In this document: positions 33,863 through 42,589 of the stretch, piece after piece
Numbering within the stretch: the first letter of the stretch is position 1
Layout of the letters: each line of letters opens with the position of its first letter
Assembly (NCBI GenBank): GCA_964566055.1
Contig: CAZMHI010000019.1
Span: forward strand, 1-64,000
Source: TMED23 sp964566055
Lineage (GTDB): Bacteria > Pseudomonadota > Alphaproteobacteria > Rhodospirillales > UBA2165
DNA length: 64,000 nucleotides
Direction of reading: 5' to 3'
Program-made: the position numbers and the translations under genes
Notes under the pieces: model-generated
The model's input: only the letters and a program-made list of their open reading frames with translations
Told to the model about the DNA's origin: nothing
The model's database searches: none

Positions 33863-34489
33863 TCAGGATTCTTCGCGACTCAATATATTGATTATTGGCT
33901 TGTAACTTTTTCTGTGGTGAACCGTCACACCCAGCCGTTCCAGGCCTGCCTGATGTGCTTTTGTGCCATATCCCATATTCTTTTCCCAGGCATATCCCGG
34001 ATGTAATTCACCGAGTTCCGTCATGATGCGATCTCGCGTGACTTTGGCGATGATCGAAGCCGCGGCGATAGAAAGTGAGCGTGAATCGCCTTTGACAATG
34101 GCCTCAGCCGGGTAGGAAAAGGGTGGTAATTTATTGCCATCCACCAAGGCAAATTCAGGTCGATTGGGAAGACCCTCAACTGCGCGCGTCATGGCCAGAA
34201 AAGTTGCCTGTAATATATTGATAGTATCGATTTCCTCGACACTGGCGACGCCAACACCGACATGGGCTCTTTCCATAAGTCCTTCATATAAGGCGTCGCG
34301 TTTACCGGCAGAAAGTTTTTTGGAATCATCCAACCCTGCCAGCAGTGTATCACTTAAATTATCCAGATTGAGAATAACAGCGCCGGCGACCACCGGTCCG
34401 GCCCACGGGCCCCGCCCCGCCTCATCAATCCCGGCGATACGGTTGAAGCCTTGGGCTCGATATTTTTCTTCAAATTCAAAGTTAGGCAA
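33863..34489 (-). CDS. rnhB: Ribonuclease HII
   Basis: 208-residue RNase HII that removes ribonucleotides and RNA from DNA-RNA hybrids. IAGIDEAGRGPWAGPVVAGAV carries the first catalytic Asp-Glu pair, LVDGNKLP the next Asp, and SIIAKVTRDRIM the family helix. It lies between the DUF952 gene (3-base gap upstream) and ccrM, a pairing seen in many alphaproteobacteria. Confidence 0.95.
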   Translation of the reverse strand: MPNFEFEEKYRAQGFNRIAGIDEAGRGPWAGPVVAGAVILNLDNLSDTLLAGLDDSKKLSAGKRDALYEGLMERAHVGVGVASVEEIDTINILQATFLAMTRAVEGLPNRPEFALVDGNKLPPFSYPAEAIVKGDSRSLSIAAASIIAKVTRDRIMTELGELHPGYAWEKNMGYGTKAHQAGLERLGVTVHHRKSYKPIINILSREES

Positions 34490-34492
34490 CGG

Positions 34493-34849
34493 TCACCCCA
34501 GCCCCCAATCCTCCGGGAATAAATGTTTACCATCTGCGTCGAGATTTAATTCAAAGGTCCGGATTACTGCCGCAACCGGCAAATCGCTATAGAGATGCGG
34601 AAACAACAGATCATTACGCGACGGCTCCCATTTGAGCGCCTCACCGAGTACGGCTTGATCAACTTCGAGCAACACCAAACCGTCCTGTCCGGCCCGGTGC
34701 TTGGCCGCACTTTCGATCACCTGAACGCCGCTTGAAAAGTGAATAAAACCGTCCGCTTGATCCTGGGATGAGCCTTTGTAACTGCCGCTGGATTGAGCTT
34801 CGGCCCATTCATCTGCCCGGCAGATATGATAGATCGGCCCCGTTGGCAT
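34493..34849 (-). CDS. DUF952 family protein
   Basis: 118 residues. IYHICRADEWAEAQSSGSYKG and DGFIHFSSGVQV at the start, then VLLEVDQA and LFPHLYSDLPVAAVIRTFEL, match DUF952, a small family related in fold to ADP-ribosyltransferase-like or glutathione S-transferase-linked proteins with no firm role. It sits five bases after the acidic protein gene and three bases before rnhB, all one way. Confidence 0.85.
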   Translation of the reverse strand: MPTGPIYHICRADEWAEAQSSGSYKGSSQDQADGFIHFSSGVQVIESAAKHRAGQDGLVLLEVDQAVLGEALKWEPSRNDLLFPHLYSDLPVAAVIRTFELNLDADGKHLFPEDWGLG

Positions 34850-34854
34850 TTTAG

Positions 34855-35304
34855 TTAAGCCGATAATCTGGCTTTGAGAGCCTTGAGATACCGCAAATCC
34901 ATTTGTTCGAACTCACCATGTTCCAGATCGTCTTCATATTCTTCCAGCTCATCCTTGGTAAGATCGGAAATTTCCATGCCTCGGATGGCCGCGATCAAGC
35001 TGGCAGCTTCTACTTTTTCTTCGGCGCTAAGCGGTTTTAAATCGCTATCATCATCTTCAGCTTGTTCAACTTCGCCTTCGCCTTCGCCTTCGTCTTCGTC
35101 TTCGTCCTCATCCTCGTCATCATCGCTATAGTCGGTCGCCGCCGGTGTATCATCTTGAGATATCAGCAAATCATCCCAGCTGACACCGGCAACCGTCATC
35201 TTGGCGTTTAAGTCCCGGACAGCTGCCAAAATATCGGCCTCGTCTTCGCCCTTAAGTTTTTCCAGCAAAGCGATAAAATCGTCTCTTTCTAAATCTGTTC
35301 TCAT
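34855..35304 (-). CDS. Highly acidic protein with Asp/Glu repeat
   Basis: 149 residues. A helical N-terminus (1-50, KLKGEDEADILAAVRDLNAK) is joined by an Asp/Glu/Gly repeat (about 59-80) to a second helical region with KLKALKARLSA-like charged helices. The acidic run is encoded by a tandem trinucleotide/hexanucleotide repeat that may expand or contract. No known domain. It lies inside the arsC/spx-like to ccrM run, so it is probably expressed with it. Confidence 0.72.
   Translation of the reverse strand: MRTDLERDDFIALLEKLKGEDEADILAAVRDLNAKMTVAGVSWDDLLISQDDTPAATDYSDDDEDEDEDEDEGEGEGEVEQAEDDDSDLKPLSAEEKVEAASLIAAIRGMEISDLTKDELEEYEDDLEHGEFEQMDLRYLKALKARLSA
35069..35127. repeat. Tandem TTCGCC/TTCGTC-type repeat inside acidic gene
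   Basis: About 59 bases of imperfect 3- and 6-base units (cttcgc, cttcgt, cctcat) encode the acidic run of the 149-residue protein. Such repeats can change length by slippage in steps of three without breaking the frame. Confidence 0.6.
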
Positions 35305-35325
35305 AACACTTCTCCCGCCGCTGCG

Positions 35326-35670
35326 TCAGAGTCCCAACGCCTGCTTTTGTTCATCTTTATAGCCAATAATAACTTTGTCCCCAATCTCAAATACCGGGCG
35401 CTTGATGAGCGCCGGATGTTCAAGCATGAGTGTCGTCGCCGTGGTGGCATCTATATCAGCCTTAGCCGACTCTGCAAGTCCCCGCCAGGTCGTGCCACGT
35501 CTATTCAGCAAAACTTCCCAGCCGACACCCGTGACCCATTTTGTGAGATCGCTTTTTGCCAGGCCATCTTTGCGAAAATCAATAAAATGATGGTCAATAT
35601 CGGCAGCCGTCAAATCCTTAACTGCCTTACGGCAGGTGTCGCAATTCTTTAATCCGTGTATTCTAATCAT
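35326..35670 (-). CDS. ArsC/Spx-family (YffB-like) thioredoxin-fold protein
   Basis: 114 residues with the thioredoxin-fold N-terminus IHGLKNCDTCRKAVKDL (Cys10 and Cys13) and the ArsC-type C-terminal region KRPVFEIGDKVIIGYK. The CxxC and short length fit YffB-like proteins, glutathione-dependent reductases of unclear substrate, better than true arsenate reductase, which needs an Arg triad. First gene of the run leading to rnhB-ccrM, 56 bases after the radical SAM gene. Confidence 0.82.
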   Translation of the reverse strand: MIRIHGLKNCDTCRKAVKDLTAADIDHHFIDFRKDGLAKSDLTKWVTGVGWEVLLNRRGTTWRGLAESAKADIDATTATTLMLEHPALIKRPVFEIGDKVIIGYKDEQKQALGL

Positions 35671-35726
35671 GGGCGTAAATGAACACGAGCCCTGTCAAAA
35701 AACAAGCCTGAAAACGGGTCCAATTC

Positions 35727-36827
35727 TTAGAACAATCCCATCTGATTACCCGTCGCCAAAGGCGCTTCAAATTGCGAGCAATCAAGATCTAACACGCGTT
35801 CCGGAATGGCGAGTTTTTTTTGCGCCACATGAAAACGCCGCCGGATAATATCAGCGTAAGGTCCCTCCCCGGTGAAACGTTGACCAAATTCTGAATCATT
35901 CAAATTTCCTGACCGGCACTGCCTGATCAAGCTAAGAACATGGCGCACGCGATCTGGGTAATGCGCCTCAAGCCAATCGGTGAACATGTCTTTAAGCTCA
36001 TAGGGCAGACGCAGCAGCAAATATGCCGCCTGCACCGCCCCCGCTTCCGCACAAGCGGCCAGTATTTTTTCAATTTCCGGATCATTAAGCCCAGGGATTA
36101 TCGGCGAGACTAGAACACCGGTCGGCACGCCCGCATCATTCAGCGCCTGCATGGTTTTAAGACGGCGCTCAGGTGTCGCTGCACGTGGCTCCATCTTGCG
36201 GGCGAGGTCGCGATCTAATGTCGTTACCGAAATCATAACATGCACCAGATTACGCTCAGCCATCGAAGTTAAAATATCGAGATCACGCAAAATACCAGCA
36301 GATTTGGTGATGATTGAGAACGGGTGATTAAAAGAATCTAACACCTCAAGGATCGAGCGGGTAATTTTAAGCTCGCGCTCGGCCGGCTGATAGCAATCGG
36401 TATTGACGCCTATTGCAATCGGCGCCGGAGTATATTTCGGTTTCCGCAGTTCTTTTTCTAACAATGTGGCTGCTTGTTCTTTAAAGAATATCCGGGTCTC
36501 AAAATCGAGCCCGGGCGACAAATCTAAGAAAGAATGAGAAGGCCTGGCGAAACAATAGACACAGCCATGCTCACAACCGCGATAGGGATTAACCGAGCGA
36601 TCAAAAGGAATGTCGGGTGACTGATTGCGGGTAATAACGCTGCGGGCTGCATCTGGTCTGATTTTGGTCAGCAGCTTATGGGCCAAATCACTTTCATCTT
36701 CACCAGCCCACCAGCCGTCATCAACGGCAATGCGTTCTGTTTGCTCGAAGCGACCCGCCGGATTGCCGACAGCACCCCGTCCTTTCACATTTGGGCCTTT
36801 TCGAATTTGATCAGTTATCATGTCCAT
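35727..36827 (-). CDS. PA0069-family radical SAM protein
   Basis: 366 residues. The [4Fe-4S] cluster motif is YRGCEHGCVYCFARP (Cys85, Cys89, Cys92). The N-terminal KGRGAVGNPAGRFEQTERIAVDDGWW is the hallmark of the PA0069 family, distantly related to spore photoproduct lyase. Role unknown; a DNA or RNA repair function is sometimes suggested by the SPL relation. The ATG region is not preceded by a strong ribosome site; an ATG two codons in is an equal choice. Divergent from the glycosyltransferase pair. Confidence 0.88.
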   Translation of the reverse strand: MDMITDQIRKGPNVKGRGAVGNPAGRFEQTERIAVDDGWWAGEDESDLAHKLLTKIRPDAARSVITRNQSPDIPFDRSVNPYRGCEHGCVYCFARPSHSFLDLSPGLDFETRIFFKEQAATLLEKELRKPKYTPAPIAIGVNTDCYQPAERELKITRSILEVLDSFNHPFSIITKSAGILRDLDILTSMAERNLVHVMISVTTLDRDLARKMEPRAATPERRLKTMQALNDAGVPTGVLVSPIIPGLNDPEIEKILAACAEAGAVQAAYLLLRLPYELKDMFTDWLEAHYPDRVRHVLSLIRQCRSGNLNDSEFGQRFTGEGPYADIIRRRFHVAQKKLAIPERVLDLDCSQFEAPLATGNQMGLF

Positions 36828-36934
36828 AACGAGCTTATAACACTCATATAGTTAATAGGAACATAACATGAACATATACCTGATTTATAGTATTTGCAAT
36901 GGCCCCTTTTCATCAGGCCCCGTATAGTCCCGCC

Positions 36935-37606
36935 ATGCTAAGCATTATTATCCCGACTCTGAACGCAGCTCCGGCTCTTGAGCAGACTTTAACAGCGCTC
37001 AAGACATCTGATATAGCGACCCAATTTATTGTCAGCGATGGCGGCTCGACGGACGAAACACGCTCAATCGCTGAGCATCACGGGGCGACGATTATTGACG
37101 CGCCGAAAGGACGTGGTTCTCAACTGGCTGCCGGAGCGAGAAATGCAAAGCATCCTTGGCTGTTGTTTCTCCATGCCGATACTCGATTAGATACCATGTG
37201 GCAGCAGATGATTAGTGAGTTTGTTACCCGGCCAACCGCACTTGCCCGCGCCGCGGTATTTAAATTTAGCTTGGATGATCCTGCCCCTGCTGCCCGGCGG
37301 CTGGAAAATATCGTCGCCTGGCGCTGCCGGCTATTTGGCTTACCCTATGGCGATCAGGGCCTGCTGATTTCACGCCAGCACTACGATCAGATTGGCGGCT
37401 TCAAGGGCCTGCCTTTGTTTGAAGATGTTGATATTGTCCGGCGCATTGGCCGCGAAAATATCGAGTATCTTGAACTTGCCGCCATCACTTCGGCCATCCG
37501 TTATCAGAAATCAGGCTATATCTTAAGAACGTTAAGGAATGCCACCTGCCTGTCGCTCTATTTTGCCGGGCTGCCGCCCAAATTGATCGGACGCCTCTAT
37601 CAATGA
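36935..37606 (+). CDS. TIGR04283-type glycosyltransferase (family 2)
   Basis: 223 residues. LSIIIPTLNAAPALEQTL and FIVSDGGSTDET carry the GT2 nucleotide-sugar motif and Asp residues; GRGSQLAAGARNAKHPWLLFLHADTRL and GDQGLLISRQHYDQIGGF fit the TIGR04283 family, named for a proposed role in arsenosugar biosynthesis. The start at MLSIIIP avoids an upstream 12-residue extension. Its stop overlaps the next gene's ATG. No arsM or other arsenic gene is near, so the function named for the family is not supported by context. Confidence 0.82.
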   Translation: MLSIIIPTLNAAPALEQTLTALKTSDIATQFIVSDGGSTDETRSIAEHHGATIIDAPKGRGSQLAAGARNAKHPWLLFLHADTRLDTMWQQMISEFVTRPTALARAAVFKFSLDDPAPAARRLENIVAWRCRLFGLPYGDQGLLISRQHYDQIGGFKGLPLFEDVDIVRRIGRENIEYLELAAITSAIRYQKSGYILRTLRNATCLSLYFAGLPPKLIGRLYQ

Positions 37607-38223
37607 GCTTAACTCAGCATCTCGTTATTTTTGCCAAGGCACCACGGCTTGGTACGGTTAAAAGCCGCCTCGCCGTTGATGTCGGTGAGGTTGAGGCGGT
37701 TCGTATTTATCGCCAGATGGCAGAGCAGACCATTCGACCGCTCGCCCGGGATACCCGGTGGCAGACCTATCTGGCGCTCACGCCCGACAAAGATGCGCTG
37801 GCGGGGTTCGGTTGGTCATTACCAAATCTCGCGCGGCTATCACAAGGGGGCGGCGATCTCGGTGACCGGTTAGGCCATATCCACCGAGACTTGGCGCCGG
37901 GTCCGGTCATCTTTATCGGTACTGATCTGCCCGACATTAATACTGACAGGGTGGCGCGGGCGTTTAATGCTCTCGGTGATCATGACGCGGTGATTGGTCC
38001 GGCTGGCGATGGCGGCTATTGGCTGATCGGCTTTAAAAGACGGCCAAGGATTTTAGATGTTTTTAACAACATTCGATGGTCGAGCGAACATACCAGGGCA
38101 GATACCATCCGTAATATTGAAGCCAAAAAACACGCCGCCCGCATAAAACTGCTCGAACAATTGGACGATATCGACGATATTGCGAGTTATCAGAAAGCCC
38201 AAAAGAAACACTTACGGAAATAA
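37603..38223 (+). CDS. TIGR04282/DUF2064 glycosyltransferase-like protein
   Basis: 206 residues. HLVIFAKAPRLGTVKSRLA at the N-terminus, GDLGDRLGH and IFIGTDLPDINTD with HDAVIGPAGDGGYWLIGFK are diagnostic of DUF2064, the usual partner of TIGR04283 glycosyltransferases. It is translationally coupled to that gene by a 4-base overlap. Fold is like nucleotidyltransferases; the reaction is not established. The 3' end almost touches the CoA-transferase gene. Confidence 0.85.
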   Translation: MSLTQHLVIFAKAPRLGTVKSRLAVDVGEVEAVRIYRQMAEQTIRPLARDTRWQTYLALTPDKDALAGFGWSLPNLARLSQGGGDLGDRLGHIHRDLAPGPVIFIGTDLPDINTDRVARAFNALGDHDAVIGPAGDGGYWLIGFKRRPRILDVFNNIRWSSEHTRADTIRNIEAKKHAARIKLLEQLDDIDDIASYQKAQKKHLRK

Positions 38224-38224
38224 C

Positions 38225-39433
38225 ATGACTGAGACAGAATTAGCCAATGGCCCGCTAACCGGCATCCGTGTGATCGATCTAACCCGTATTTTAGCCGGTC
38301 CGATCTGCACCATGAATTTAGGTGATATGGGTGCTGAAATTCTCAAAATTGAGCAACCTGGCAAAGGCGATGATACACGGGATTGGGGGCCGCCCTTTAT
38401 CGATGGCCAAGCCGCTTATTTCCTAGGCGCCAATCGCAGCAAGAAAAGCGTTACCATTGATCTTAAAAATGAACAGGGCAAAGCGATCCTGCGCCAGCTC
38501 ATTCAGAAATCGGATGTGGTGATAGATAATTTCAAAACCGGCACGATGGAGAAATGGGGGTTTACCGAAGATTGGTATAAAGCGGAAGCACCTCATGTCA
38601 TCCAATGTCAAATTACCGGCTACGGTGGCAAGGGTCCCAAAGCGGGCCTGCCCGGCTATGATTTTATTTTACAGGCCGAAAGCGGGCTGATGAGCATTAC
38701 CGGCAGCCTTGATCGCGGCCCGGCAAAATACGGTGTTGCCATTGTTGATGTCTGCACGGGTCAAAATGCCGCGATGTGTATCCTTGCCGCCCTTAATGCC
38801 CGCCATACCAGCGGCAAAGGCCAACGCATTGAGCTATCGCTGTTTAATACCAGTTTGTCGATGCTGGTAAATATTGGCTCGAACTATCTGGTCAACGGCA
38901 AACGCCCGGGACGTTTCGGCAATGCCCATGCCAGCATCGTGCCCTATCGGGATTTCTCGACCAAAGACGGCGACATAGCCATTGCGGTCGGCAACGATAC
39001 CCAGTTCGCCCGCCTCGCAGCCAGTTTGGGACACCCTGAATGGGCGGTCGATGACGACTACAAAACCAATGCGAAGCGGGTCGAAAACCGTGTTGCCCTG
39101 GAACTCGCAATCAATGAAGCGATGGCGGATAAAACCTCAGAGGAATGGATTAAGCTGTTTGAAGCGGACGGCATTCCCTGCAGCAATATCAATGCTGTCG
39201 ATGAGGCTCTCGAAAGTGCGCAAGCCCAGGCCCACGATATGGTGGTTGAGCGTGCTCACCCAACGATTGGCGCGTTGAAGATGCTGGGTGTGCCCTATAC
39301 TTTTTCAGATACCCCGGCTGAGGCTGGAAACGCGCCACCACTTTTGGGCGCTGATACGGATGATGTGCTGTCTGAGTTGCTTGATTTCAAACCGGAAAAG
39401 CTAGCTGAATTGCGTGAGAAAAAAATAATATAG
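38225..39433 (+). CDS. CaiB/BaiF-family (class III) CoA-transferase
   Basis: 402-residue CoA-transferase with GIRVIDLTRILAGPICTMNLGDMGAEILKIE at the N-terminus and the catalytic Asp in PGYDFILQAESGLMSITG (Asp146). Family members move CoA between small acids such as formate, oxalate, carnitine or aromatic succinates. Substrate unknown. The ATG of MTETELANG begins one base after the previous stop, so it may belong with the glycosyltransferase pair only by position. A short hairpin-like GCATAT...ATATGC follows its stop. Confidence 0.9.
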   Translation: MTETELANGPLTGIRVIDLTRILAGPICTMNLGDMGAEILKIEQPGKGDDTRDWGPPFIDGQAAYFLGANRSKKSVTIDLKNEQGKAILRQLIQKSDVVIDNFKTGTMEKWGFTEDWYKAEAPHVIQCQITGYGGKGPKAGLPGYDFILQAESGLMSITGSLDRGPAKYGVAIVDVCTGQNAAMCILAALNARHTSGKGQRIELSLFNTSLSMLVNIGSNYLVNGKRPGRFGNAHASIVPYRDFSTKDGDIAIAVGNDTQFARLAASLGHPEWAVDDDYKTNAKRVENRVALELAINEAMADKTSEEWIKLFEADGIPCSNINAVDEALESAQAQAHDMVVERAHPTIGALKMLGVPYTFSDTPAEAGNAPPLLGADTDDVLSELLDFKPEKLAELREKKII

Positions 39434-39491
39434 CTGCATATCTTAATATGCTAAATGTTTCTTGTATTTATTTAGAATAATTATAATTTTA

Positions 39492-39515
39492 TCAATATGG
39501 TGTTGATCATATTGA
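39492..39515. promoter_or_regulatory. Inverted repeat in the protoglobin gene promoter region
   Basis: TCAATATG and CATATTGA are separated by 8 bases, 26 bases before the protoglobin ATG and just after a TATAAT (39482-39487). The site would overlap the transcription start, a typical operator position; it could also fold in the mRNA leader. Confidence 0.45.
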
Positions 39516-39540
39516 CTTGGTTAAATTCAGGGTGTTTGCA

Positions 39541-40245
39541 ATGCTGAAATTTTCAATAACCGATGATCTTCTAGACGGTGGCGGCGAAGGGTTGTTGCAG
39601 GAATTCTCGATATCCGCCGGCGATCTGACATTGATACGGAATTTTGGGATAAATCTGGAGGGTCAGATAGATTCTTTCGTCGAAGCTTTTCATGATCGCC
39701 TTAAAGAACAAACCTACTACACCGACTTTTTCAAAGATCCAGAAACCGTAGAACGCGTCGTGCATCAACAGCAAGGTTATTGGCGGGAGTTTTTCAAGGG
39801 CGACATATCAAGCGAATTTATCCAATCAAGAATTACCGTTGGCAACGCTCATGCGAGGATCAATCTACCGCTAAATAATTACTTGGCTTCAATGAATTTC
39901 ATCGCCGAGATTTGTGCCGACTTTATAGATTTTGACAAATCTCTGACTTCAACACCTTTTAAAACCATGCTGGCGATAAACAAGCTTTTAAATCTGGATG
40001 GATCTATTGTCGTTGTCACCTACGCCAAAGGTATAAACGATGTTCTTCACTCACGATCCGAAGAATTGGAAACCGAGGTTAGTGAACGCAAGCAAGCTGA
40101 ACAAATTCTGACCAAAAAAGTCAAACAAGAGGAAATGTTCAATAAAATGGCGGTTGATCGGGAACTGAAAATGATCGAGTTAAAGAAAGAAGTGAACGAA
40201 CTTTTGCAAAAGGCCGGCGAGGAAGAACGCTACAAAATCATTTAA
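39541..40245 (+). CDS. Globin-coupled sensor (protoglobin domain) with coiled-coil tail
   Basis: 234 residues. The protoglobin/HemAT-like domain (about 20-165) has the distal-side region near QQQGYWREFF and the proximal haem ligand in RITVGNAHARINLPLNNYL (His104). From about 168 to 232 comes a charged coiled coil (RSEELETEVSERKQAEQIL), but no output domain such as methyl-accepting, GGDEF or kinase. It would sense O2, NO or CO and signal by partner contact (inference). The start is the ATG of MLKFSITDD; an upstream TTG adds eight residues. An operator-like repeat and -10 hexamer precede it. Confidence 0.85.
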   Translation: MLKFSITDDLLDGGGEGLLQEFSISAGDLTLIRNFGINLEGQIDSFVEAFHDRLKEQTYYTDFFKDPETVERVVHQQQGYWREFFKGDISSEFIQSRITVGNAHARINLPLNNYLASMNFIAEICADFIDFDKSLTSTPFKTMLAINKLLNLDGSIVVVTYAKGINDVLHSRSEELETEVSERKQAEQILTKKVKQEEMFNKMAVDRELKMIELKKEVNELLQKAGEEERYKII

Positions 40246-40263
40246 TCAAAGGCCCATTTAACA

Positions 40264-41178
40264 TTATTCGAAAGTAAATAAATCTAGCTGAATGCCAAAG
40301 CGCGACAGTTCATCAAAGCAATAATTGATGTCCGCTGGTTTCAATTCATTTTTCCATTTGCCGGTTTGGCCACCCCTCAAATGGGAGCTGTTGGGGTCTG
40401 ATTGATCCTGAGCGAGAGAGCGCCCCAACTTGCGCTCAATATCACGCACGTTATCTGGTGCAGCCGTGGCGAGCGCATTTTCAATCGGTTCCCGGTGATC
40501 TGCCAACTCTGTATCAAAGCCCGCAAAATTTAGCATTTTTTTGAAAATATGCTGTGGTTTGGCGACCAGACTTTCATAATTAACCATCATGAGATTTGGA
40601 TTACCGCGCATTTCATAGTAGCTAAAGAATTGCTTGATATAGCCTTCAAGGCCACCCTGCCGGAGATGTTCTGAGGCGGACAAAAATGGCACACGCTGAT
40701 CTAACTTTGGATCAAAGTAAGTGCGATGTTGTTCGCTCATGGATCCTTTGTAGTGATGAAATGCCGAGACCATTTGATCTAAAGGGTTTCGGTAAAGGTA
40801 GATAATTTTCAAATCTTCATTTAGGAGTGGTGAAAATTGCTCGGGTGCCTCTTCAACAACATTATGGCCGGAGTTAAAGGCGTTGCAGTAAAAACTCAAT
40901 TCATCCCAGGCATTACGAAAGGAGCCCTTATAAATCTGCTCAAAGTTCGGGAAAATTGAATGACCGTGACACTTAACGATTTTAGTGCCGAAATGTATGC
41001 GTGCCTCATTGATCCGTCTTACCCGGTTGCTGCCGGTCAAGGCCATGTCGAGAAATTCAAACAGGAAATAACTATACCAGGTGCCCGAGCGTGGCATGGT
41101 CGCAAAATAAAGCTTGGGAAAATCACGCAGGGCAATATCGGGGGCTACATCTTTTGCTAAAACAGGATTATCAAGCAC
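40264..41178 (-). CDS. PAPS-dependent sulfotransferase
   Basis: 304 residues with both PAPS-binding motifs: 5'-PSB TMPRSGTWYSYFLFE (residues 28-42) and 3'-PB IYLYRNPLDQMVSAFHH (about 127-144). It transfers sulfate from PAPS to an alcohol, sugar or amine acceptor that cannot be deduced. The start is GTG, supported by AGGTGG six bases upstream. Convergent with the protoglobin gene, and no sugar or lipid gene is coupled to it. Confidence 0.85.
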   Translation of the reverse strand: MLDNPVLAKDVAPDIALRDFPKLYFATMPRSGTWYSYFLFEFLDMALTGSNRVRRINEARIHFGTKIVKCHGHSIFPNFEQIYKGSFRNAWDELSFYCNAFNSGHNVVEEAPEQFSPLLNEDLKIIYLYRNPLDQMVSAFHHYKGSMSEQHRTYFDPKLDQRVPFLSASEHLRQGGLEGYIKQFFSYYEMRGNPNLMMVNYESLVAKPQHIFKKMLNFAGFDTELADHREPIENALATAAPDNVRDIERKLGRSLAQDQSDPNSSHLRGGQTGKWKNELKPADINYCFDELSRFGIQLDLFTFE

Positions 41179-41405
41179 CTTACACCACCTAATCGTCTAT
41201 TTTTGCTTAAGATAGCAAGGGGAAATGAAAATCCTGTTAATTGGCCATTTTTTCACATAATTTTTCTGGGATGGTGCGATGATGGGGAAGGTCTGCAAAG
41301 CTTATAGCGGCTTTACGATAGGCTTTTTTAAGCTTAAAAAGCTCCATCGAAATTAAATCAGATTCAAAACAACAAAATGTATTTAGGACCATTAAGGGGT
41401 AATCC

Positions 41406-42536
41406 ATGTCTGAAATTAATCTGGACACCGTCGATGAAATTGGCCTGGCCATTGTCGGCTGCGGCACCATTGGCCGCATTCGCGCCAAATATGCCCGCGA
41501 ATATCCGGGCGTAAAATGGCTCGGCCTGTGTGACATCAATGATGAACTCGGCAAGCAACTCGCCGAAGACACTAAAGCAGATTTCTACACCAATGATTTC
41601 AACGAATTGATCAAACGGCCTGAAGTCAATGCGGTTATGATCATCACGGATGAAAACAAGCATACCGAGCCGACTTTGCTCGCCGTCGAACAAGGCCATA
41701 AACTGTTCATCGAAAAACCACTGGCGACCGAAGCCCGTGAATCAAAGCAGATATTAGATGCGATTACGGCAGCCAGCCTCGATGCCTGTGTCGGTTACAC
41801 TCAGCGCTTTCGCCGCCGCTTCCTGACGGTGAAGGAACGGCTGCAAAATGGCCAGATCGGTGATGTCCATACCGTGACGACCCGCGCCTTTATGAACCGC
41901 ATGGTGCCAATTGCCACCATTGCCAAAACCAATGCGCGGCATAATCTGACACCGATGGTGGTCTCCGGAACGCACTCGCTTGATATGTCGATGTGGCTGA
42001 TGGAAGGCAAGAAACCGGTTTCGGTCTACGCCAAATCTGTCGATAAAGTGCTGAACGAATGGGGCACCAAAGATTCGACCTTTGGTATTTTCACCATGGA
42101 TGACGGCACCATCTTTTCAATGAACATCTGCTGGGCCTTGCCGGAAGTTTGGCCGGGCACGGTCTATGGCCTTGAGATCGGCATTGTCGGTGCAGAAGGC
42201 ATTATCGATATTGAAGACACCCACCGGGATCTCGTACTGGCAACTAATCACAATTTGCCGGGCGGCTATATTTCGGGCGACTACGAAGCGCCTGAACGCC
42301 ATGTCGACTTTCTACCTTCTTCTCAACCGGGTTATCTTTGGAATGACATGCTCTCCGGTCCGATGCGGGAAGATACCATCGGCTGGTTTACCCGTATTTT
42401 GATGGGCACGCCGACACCGCACGCGACGGCGGCCGAGGGACATTCGAACCTTTTGTGCACGATGGCGATGGATCTCTCAGCCAAACGCGGCATTGAGGTC
42501 GAACTGCCCATCGATCCGGAAGAGTTTTATAAGTAA
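41406..42536 (+). CDS. Gfo/Idh/MocA-family oxidoreductase
   Basis: 376 residues. The Rossmann motif GLAIVGCGTIGRIRAKYAREY, then VIITDENKHTEPTLLAVEQGHKLFIEKPLAT with the catalytic EKP, and a C-terminal beta-sheet domain. It uses NAD(P) to oxidise a sugar, polyol or similar compound; the substrate is unknown. A second, distinct member lies at 45.7-46.7 kb. Upstream 220 bases are AT-rich with no clear feature beyond the possible promoter; the downstream gap holds intergenic repeats. Confidence 0.88.
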   Translation: MSEINLDTVDEIGLAIVGCGTIGRIRAKYAREYPGVKWLGLCDINDELGKQLAEDTKADFYTNDFNELIKRPEVNAVMIITDENKHTEPTLLAVEQGHKLFIEKPLATEARESKQILDAITAASLDACVGYTQRFRRRFLTVKERLQNGQIGDVHTVTTRAFMNRMVPIATIAKTNARHNLTPMVVSGTHSLDMSMWLMEGKKPVSVYAKSVDKVLNEWGTKDSTFGIFTMDDGTIFSMNICWALPEVWPGTVYGLEIGIVGAEGIIDIEDTHRDLVLATNHNLPGGYISGDYEAPERHVDFLPSSQPGYLWNDMLSGPMREDTIGWFTRILMGTPTPHATAAEGHSNLLCTMAMDLSAKRGIEVELPIDPEEFYK

Positions 42537-42546
42537 GAGTTTTTGA

Positions 42547-42574
42547 ACCACAGAGGGCACAGAGAACACAGAGG
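42547..42574. repeat. CACAGAG-type intergenic repeat
   Basis: ACCACAGAGGGCACAGAGAACACAGAGG is three near copies of a CACAGAG unit, a sequence type seen between genes in many unrelated bacteria. It stands at the start of the repeat cluster downstream of the Gfo/Idh gene; nothing indicates a function. Confidence 0.55.
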
Positions 42575-42589
42575 AAGTAATACTCCGTC

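Noticed and set aside
35069..35127. CRISPR-like repeat
   Set aside because: Units are 3-6 bases, tandem and in frame within a coding region; there are no spacers.
39433..39460. GCATAT...ATATGC hairpin as terminator after the CoA-transferase gene
   Set aside because: Stem is six AT-rich pairs and the tail is not a T run; too weak to list as a terminator.
41237..41572. Minus-strand 111-codon frame upstream of the Gfo/Idh gene
   Set aside because: It overlaps the start of a well supported gene on the other strand and has Ser/Arg-rich shadow composition.
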